Shown: piece after piece, positions 60,425 through 64,000 of the stretch
Position numbering within the stretch: the first letter of the stretch is position 1
Layout of the letters: each line of letters opens with the position of its first letter
NCBI GenBank assembly: GCA_014055525.1
Contig: WIAH01000011.1
Location: forward strand, 78,929-142,928
DNA: 64,000 nt
Origin: Nitrospira sp. CR1.3
Lineage (GTDB): Bacteria; Nitrospirota; Nitrospiria; Nitrospirales; Nitrospiraceae
Direction of reading: 5' to 3'
Program-made: the position numbers and the translations under genes
The notes under the pieces: model-generated
The model's input: the letters and a program-made list of their open reading frames with translations, nothing else
The model's database searches: none
What the model was told of the DNA's origin: nothing

Positions 60425-61138
60425 TCAGTCGTCCGGCGACACGCAATTCTGCGCGTGACGCTCCTGGCACAGGCGATACCTGGCCTTTTTCACCCAATAG
60501 GCGAGCGCCTTGTGGACGTCGTCCCAGGAGTCGAAGGAGTCTGCGTCGAGACGTTTTTTCCCCACGCGTCGATCGGCGGAGGCACCCAACACCTCCCCCG
60601 TCTGAGAGTCCGATAACTTGAGTTCGAGACTCGCGTCGCCGACGAAGAGCGGCTTGCCGGTTCCAATGTTTTTCAGCATCGATGCCACCGCAAAGGCGTT
60701 CATCGGTGCGGGAACCGTCGAGACAGCCCGAAGGACGACGTAGGCCGGGTCGGCCCTGGTAATGGCGACCTGAGCGTGCAAGACGCCCGGTCCCGGCTCC
60801 GACGCCATCTCATAATCCTGAGACATGCTGTCATAGGCCAGTGTGTAGAGCAGATCGGCGATCTTTTGCGCGCGGGCTTGGCGGTCCGGGTCCGTTGTCG
60901 GGGGGCCCCACACCTGCACGTGATCCAACAGTATCTTCTTGTACGTCCCGCGCGGGATCGTTGCGACCTTCGGATTCTTATAGATGAGGAGCGCTTCTCC
61001 GTCCTCCCCTTTATGCATCAACGGGTACAGCGTGCCGAGAAAACCGGTTGTTTCTACGGAACGTGCTTGTTTGGTCGGAGAACAGGCGGCCAGAAACAGT
61101 ATCAAGGCAATGAACACGATTGAGCGGAATCTGAGCAT
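60425..61138 (-). CDS. DUF3313 lipoprotein
   Basis: 237 residues. The lipobox FLAACSP follows a hydrophobic signal. The mature part begins TGFLGTLYPLMHKGEDGEA and contains IPRGTYKKILLDHVQVWGPP, then TGKPLFVGDASLELKLSDSQ, all like DUF3313. The last 25 residues contain two cysteines. Members are thought to be periplasmic or outer-membrane; no role is known. ATG 61138 is placed five bases after GGAGG; other in-frame ATGs at 61141 and 61150 are less well spaced. Confidence 0.8.
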   Translation of the reverse strand: MLRFRSIVFIALILFLAACSPTKQARSVETTGFLGTLYPLMHKGEDGEALLIYKNPKVATIPRGTYKKILLDHVQVWGPPTTDPDRQARAQKIADLLYTLAYDSMSQDYEMASEPGPGVLHAQVAITRADPAYVVLRAVSTVPAPMNAFAVASMLKNIGTGKPLFVGDASLELKLSDSQTGEVLGASADRRVGKKRLDADSFDSWDDVHKALAYWVKKARYRLCQERHAQNCVSPDD

Positions 61139-61196
61139 CATGGCCTCCATGTTCAGGTACAGAGAGGACGACTGGCGAAGAGTACGGCAGGAAACT

Positions 61197-61208
61197 CTTG
61201 ATATCAAG
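61197..61208. promoter_or_regulatory. Perfect 12-base palindrome between divergent genes
   Basis: CTTGATATCAAG lies 59 bases upstream of the DUF3313 gene and 75 bases upstream of the efflux genes. It is directly before the plus-strand promoter at 61217 and could be an operator for a regulator of both, but short palindromes arise by chance. Confidence 0.35.
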
Positions 61209-61216
61209 CCCCAACC

Positions 61217-61246
61217 TTGACGGTTCGATTAGGGCGATTGTATAAG
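61217..61246 (+). promoter_or_regulatory. Sigma-70 promoter for the RND efflux operon
   Basis: TTGACG (61217-61222, five of six) and TATAAG (61241-61246, five of six) with an 18-base spacer. Transcription would start near 61253, with AAGGA before the TTG start at 61283. Confidence 0.6.
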
Positions 61247-61282
61247 TAAAGCCCTTCCGTAATCAGAGAAGGACTTGCCATC

Positions 61283-62488
61283 TTGGCACGTTCATACACC
61301 GCAGATTTCTATCTCAGGGTGACCGCGTTCGGCCTAGTCGCTTGCCTTGCTGCCGGTGCTGTCGCCGGGTGCGATCGCAAGGAAGCCGTCTCAGCATCGG
61401 CTCCCGAGGTCATGGTGACAGAAGTCGTCCGCCGCGATGTACCCGTGATTGCGGAAGGCGTTGGCACTACCGCCGGCATGGTCGATGCGCAGATCAGAGC
61501 CAAAGTGCAGGGCTATCTGCTTTCGCGTAACTACACCGAAGGCTCCTTTGTGAAGGCAGGCGACCTGCTCTTCAAAATCGATGCGAGACCCTATCAGGCA
61601 TCATTGGATCAGATGAAGGGCGAACTGGCTCGCGCGGAAGCGGCCTATAAGAAGACACAGCTCGATGTGGCGCGGGATACGCCCCTTGCCAAGCAGGGGG
61701 CGGTAAGTCAAAAAGAGTTGGATGATTCAGTTCAGGCAAACGAAGCCAATAAGGCTTCGGTCTATGCCGCGAAGGCGAATCTGCAAAAGGCCAAGTTGAA
61801 CTTTGACTGGACGACAATCATGTCTCCAGTCGATGGCGTGGCCGGCATTTCCAACGCGCAAATCGGCGATTTGATCATGGAAAATACGGTTCTCACGACC
61901 GTATCGCAGGTTGATCCCATCAAAGTGCTCTTCCCTATCAGCGAAAAGATGTACTTGCGGTTTGCCGAGCGGATTCAGAAGGCGGTGGCCGATCCCTTGG
62001 CAGATCAGCCGAATAAGCCGGGGCTCGAATTGATCCTGGCCGACGGTTCCGTCTATCCGCACAAGGGAAAAATTTCGCTCCCGGACCGCCAGGTCGATAG
62101 CAAGATGGGAACCATCACCATCGTCAGCTATTTTCCAAATCCAGCCAATGTGCTCAGGCCCGGACAGTATGCCAAAGTACGCGCCACGATCGAGACGCTC
62201 CATGACGCCTTGTTAGTCCCCCAACGCGCTGTGCAGGAACTTCAAGGCAGCTATCAGGTGGCGGTGGTCGAAGCCGACAATAAGATCGCTGTCAAGAGCG
62301 TCAAGCCGGGAGTGCGGATCGGAGCGCAGTGGGTGATCACCGCTGGATTGAATCCGGGCGATCAGGTCGTCGTCGAAGGACTGCAGAAAGTGCGCAGCGG
62401 CATTGTCGTTTCTCCCAAACCGGTTCCTGCCGAACCCGCGATCACGGATACGGAAGCTGTTTCTCCATCGTCCCGCGCCGGAACCTGA
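61283..62488 (+). CDS. RND efflux membrane fusion protein (AcrA/MexA type)
   Basis: 401 residues. A signal peptide with lipobox GAVAGCDRK anchors it in the inner membrane. The lipoyl-like halves read AKVQGYLLSRNYTEGSFVKA and SPVDGVAGISNAQIGDLI, and the helical hairpin lies between (MKGELARAEAAYKKTQLDVA). It links the RND pump to an outer-membrane channel. It starts with TTG 61283. The pump gene begins four bases after its stop. The outer-membrane channel gene is not in the window. Confidence 0.92.
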   Translation: MARSYTADFYLRVTAFGLVACLAAGAVAGCDRKEAVSASAPEVMVTEVVRRDVPVIAEGVGTTAGMVDAQIRAKVQGYLLSRNYTEGSFVKAGDLLFKIDARPYQASLDQMKGELARAEAAYKKTQLDVARDTPLAKQGAVSQKELDDSVQANEANKASVYAAKANLQKAKLNFDWTTIMSPVDGVAGISNAQIGDLIMENTVLTTVSQVDPIKVLFPISEKMYLRFAERIQKAVADPLADQPNKPGLELILADGSVYPHKGKISLPDRQVDSKMGTITIVSYFPNPANVLRPGQYAKVRATIETLHDALLVPQRAVQELQGSYQVAVVEADNKIAVKSVKPGVRIGAQWVITAGLNPGDQVVVEGLQKVRSGIVVSPKPVPAEPAITDTEAVSPSSRAGT

Positions 62489-62492
62489 CACG

Positions 62493-64000
62493 ATGGTGAG
62501 ATTCTTTATCCATCGGCCGATCGTGGCCATGGTAATCGCCATCATTACGGTCCTGATCGGCATCGTCTCGGTCCTTCGGCTTCCTGTCGCTCAGTTCCCC
62601 AATCTCGTGCCGCCGGAAGTCCAAGTTCAGACCACCTATCTGGGTGCCGACGCCCTGTCCGTGGAACAGGCGGTTGCGACGCCGCTCGAGCAGCAGATCA
62701 ACGGCGTGGACCACATGCTCTATATGTATTCCACTAGCGCGGGCAGCGGGCAGATGACCTTGCGCGTGGCGTTCGATCTGGACACCGATCCCAATACGGA
62801 CCAGGTGCTTACCCAAATGCGCCAGTCGATCGCCGTGCCCCAGTTGCCGCAGGCGGTGCAGGAATACGGGATTTCGAATCCCAAGGCCTTGAGCAGTCCC
62901 CTCATGCTGCTTTCACTCTATTCGCCGAAGGGCAGTTACGATGCCACCTTCCTTGCGAACTATGCCTTCATCAACCTCAACGATCCGCTCACGCGCATTG
63001 GCGGAGTCGGGCAGGTTCAGCTCTTCGGCGCCGGCCAATACGCGATGCGTATGTGGATCAAGCCTGACCAACTCGCCAAGCTCGAGATCACGGTGGTTGA
63101 CGTCGTCAACGCCATCAACGCCCAGAACACGGTCAATCCGGCCGGACAAGTCGGCGCGGAGCCGGTGCCGAGGGGGCAAGAGTTTACGTACACCGTGCGC
63201 GCACAGGGCCGTCTGGTGACGGAAGAAGAATTCGGCAACATTGTCGTGCGGGCTAATCCCGACGGTTCTTATGTCCGGGTACGCGATGTGGCGCGTGTGG
63301 AACTGGGCGCGCAACTGTATAACGTGCTTGGGCGTCTGAACGGAGCGCCTGCAGCAGTGATCGCGGTCTATCAACTGCCCGGCTCGAACGCCATTGAGAC
63401 GGTGGCGTCGCTGAGGCGGATGATGGAGGCGATGAAGCAGCGGTTTCCGGACGATCTGGATTACGTGGTGTCGCTGGACACGACGCTGGCGGTGACGGAA
63501 GGGCTGCACGAGATTTTCACCACGCTGTGGGAGGCGGTGCTGCTGGTCATTCTGGTGGTCTTTCTGTTTCTGCAGAGCTGGCGGGCCACGCTCATTCCGT
63601 TGTTGGCCGTGCCGGTGTCGTTGATCGGGACCTTTGCGGTGTTTCCGCTCCTGGGCTTCTCCATCAACACGCTCTCGTTGTTCGGGCTGGTCTTGGCGAT
63701 CGGGCTGGTGGTGGACGATGCGATCGTGGTGGTGGAGGCGGTGGAGCATCATATCGAGCAGGGCATGGCGCCGCGGGAGGCGACGCTGAAAGCGATGGAC
63801 GAAGTGGCGGGGCCGGTGGTGGCGATCGCGCTGATTCTCGCGGCGGTGTTCATTCCGACGGCGTTCATTCCGGGGATTACGGGCCGGCTGTATCAGCAGT
63901 TTGCGGTGACGATTGCGGTGTCGGTGATCCTCTCGGCGATCAATGCGTTGACGTTGAGTCCGGCGCTGGCGGCGCTGTTGCTGAAGCCGAAGACTCCGGC
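62493..64000 (+). CDS. RND multidrug efflux pump (HAE1/AcrB type), 5' part
   Basis: 502 codons are in the window and no stop is reached. The protein begins FFIHRPIVAMVIAIITVLIG (helix 1) and continues LPVAQFPNLVPPEVQV, the usual HAE1 start. The porter domain and helices 2-6 follow; GLVVDDAIVVVEAVEHHI near residue 405 has the paired aspartates of the proton relay. It would trimerise in the inner membrane with the fusion protein upstream. From about 63400 to the right edge the codons end in G far more often than before (GTG, GCG, CTG, ACG), a sudden change inside one gene. Confidence 0.93.
   Translation, partial: MVRFFIHRPIVAMVIAIITVLIGIVSVLRLPVAQFPNLVPPEVQVQTTYLGADALSVEQAVATPLEQQINGVDHMLYMYSTSAGSGQMTLRVAFDLDTDPNTDQVLTQMRQSIAVPQLPQAVQEYGISNPKALSSPLMLLSLYSPKGSYDATFLANYAFINLNDPLTRIGGVGQVQLFGAGQYAMRMWIKPDQLAKLEITVVDVVNAINAQNTVNPAGQVGAEPVPRGQEFTYTVRAQGRLVTEEEFGNIVVRANPDGSYVRVRDVARVELGAQLYNVLGRLNGAPAAVIAVYQLPGSNAIETVASLRRMMEAMKQRFPDDLDYVVSLDTTLAVTEGLHEIFTTLWEAVLLVILVVFLFLQSWRATLIPLLAVPVSLIGTFAVFPLLGFSINTLSLFGLVLAIGLVVDDAIVVVEAVEHHIEQGMAPREATLKAMDEVAGPVVAIALILAAVFIPTAFIPGITGRLYQQFAVTIAVSVILSAINALTLSPALAALLLKPKTP

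Noticed and set aside
62913..63752. A 279-codon minus-strand frame, very rich in His, Gln and Arg
   Set aside because: It is the complement of the RND pump gene; the odd composition reflects G-ending codons on the plus strand.

Overview
The window looks like a chromosome segment of a Nitrospira-type bacterium (phylum Nitrospirota). The strongest pointer is a periplasmic chlorite dismutase at 4423-5220. Its mature part is 238 residues and every active-site residue of the Nitrospira defluvii enzyme falls at the same mature number (compared from memory). A NarK-type nitrate/nitrite transporter end, a periplasmic sulfite-oxidase-like molybdoenzyme and a bc-type complex with a cytochrome b/c fusion agree with that. 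The lineage is an inference; there is no 16S gene here. The DNA is GC-rich, mostly coding, with many 4-base stop/start overlaps (ATGA, GTGA, TTGA). I found no tRNA, rRNA, CRISPR array, transposase or prophage gene.

Layout. 1-510: end of a nitrate/nitrite MFS transporter. 0.6-3 kb: ribBA, ribH, nusB. 3-11.2 kb: de novo purine genes purB, purC, purS, purQ, purL, purF, with chlorite dismutase translationally coupled behind purB. 11.4-13 kb: a PqqD-like chaperone and an HprK-like kinase (HPr-rel-A type pair). 13-17.8 kb: small redox, TPR, MBL-fold and methyltransferase genes. 17.9-20.3 kb: an exported protein and a membrane-anchored TPR metallopeptidase. 20.4-26.5 kb: recG, a coiled-coil gene, ppx and a membrane 'site-specific recombinase' family gene. 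26.5-32.8 kb: a PqqD-like/methyltransferase fusion, a cupredoxin, an Ig-like exported protein, a histone-H1-like protein, and a secreted Lon-type protease domain divergent from a pentapeptide-like protein. 32.8-45.5 kb: scpA-scpB, a large NHL/FN3 protein, guaB, guaA, rluB-like, aspS, aroC and an ABC ATPase. 45.5-54.6 kb: HtrA-like protease, FUN14, zinc peptidase, lipoproteins, rluE-like, SGNH hydrolase, a channel-like protein and a CPA2 antiporter. 54.8-56.4 kb: an accessory islet with an antitoxin gene broken by a stop codon, about 750 bp of non-coding repeats, a remnant of a molybdoenzyme gene and a BrnT/BrnA toxin-antitoxin pair. 56.4-60.4 kb: sulfite-oxidase-like enzyme, Rieske protein, cytochrome c, cytochrome b/c. 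60.4-64 kb: DUF3313 lipoprotein and an RND efflux operon running off the right edge.

The most unusual structural signal is a set of about ten imperfect long inverted repeats. Each arm is built from one short word repeated with variation (AAGTTGAAA, GGCTAGAGGC, GCGAATGGC, TTTGGTTTG and others). They sit between housekeeping genes, supply C-terminal tails to RibH and NusB, and in one case lie in frame inside recG. They share an architecture but not a sequence, which standard repeat annotation would miss.

Other points worth attention: the orphan PqqD/HprK pair, a second PqqD-like domain fused to a methyltransferase, a secreted Lon protease domain without an ATPase, promoters that seem to make leaderless messages for brnT and the pentapeptide-like gene, and an unlisted 58-residue secreted peptide gene at 48670-48846.
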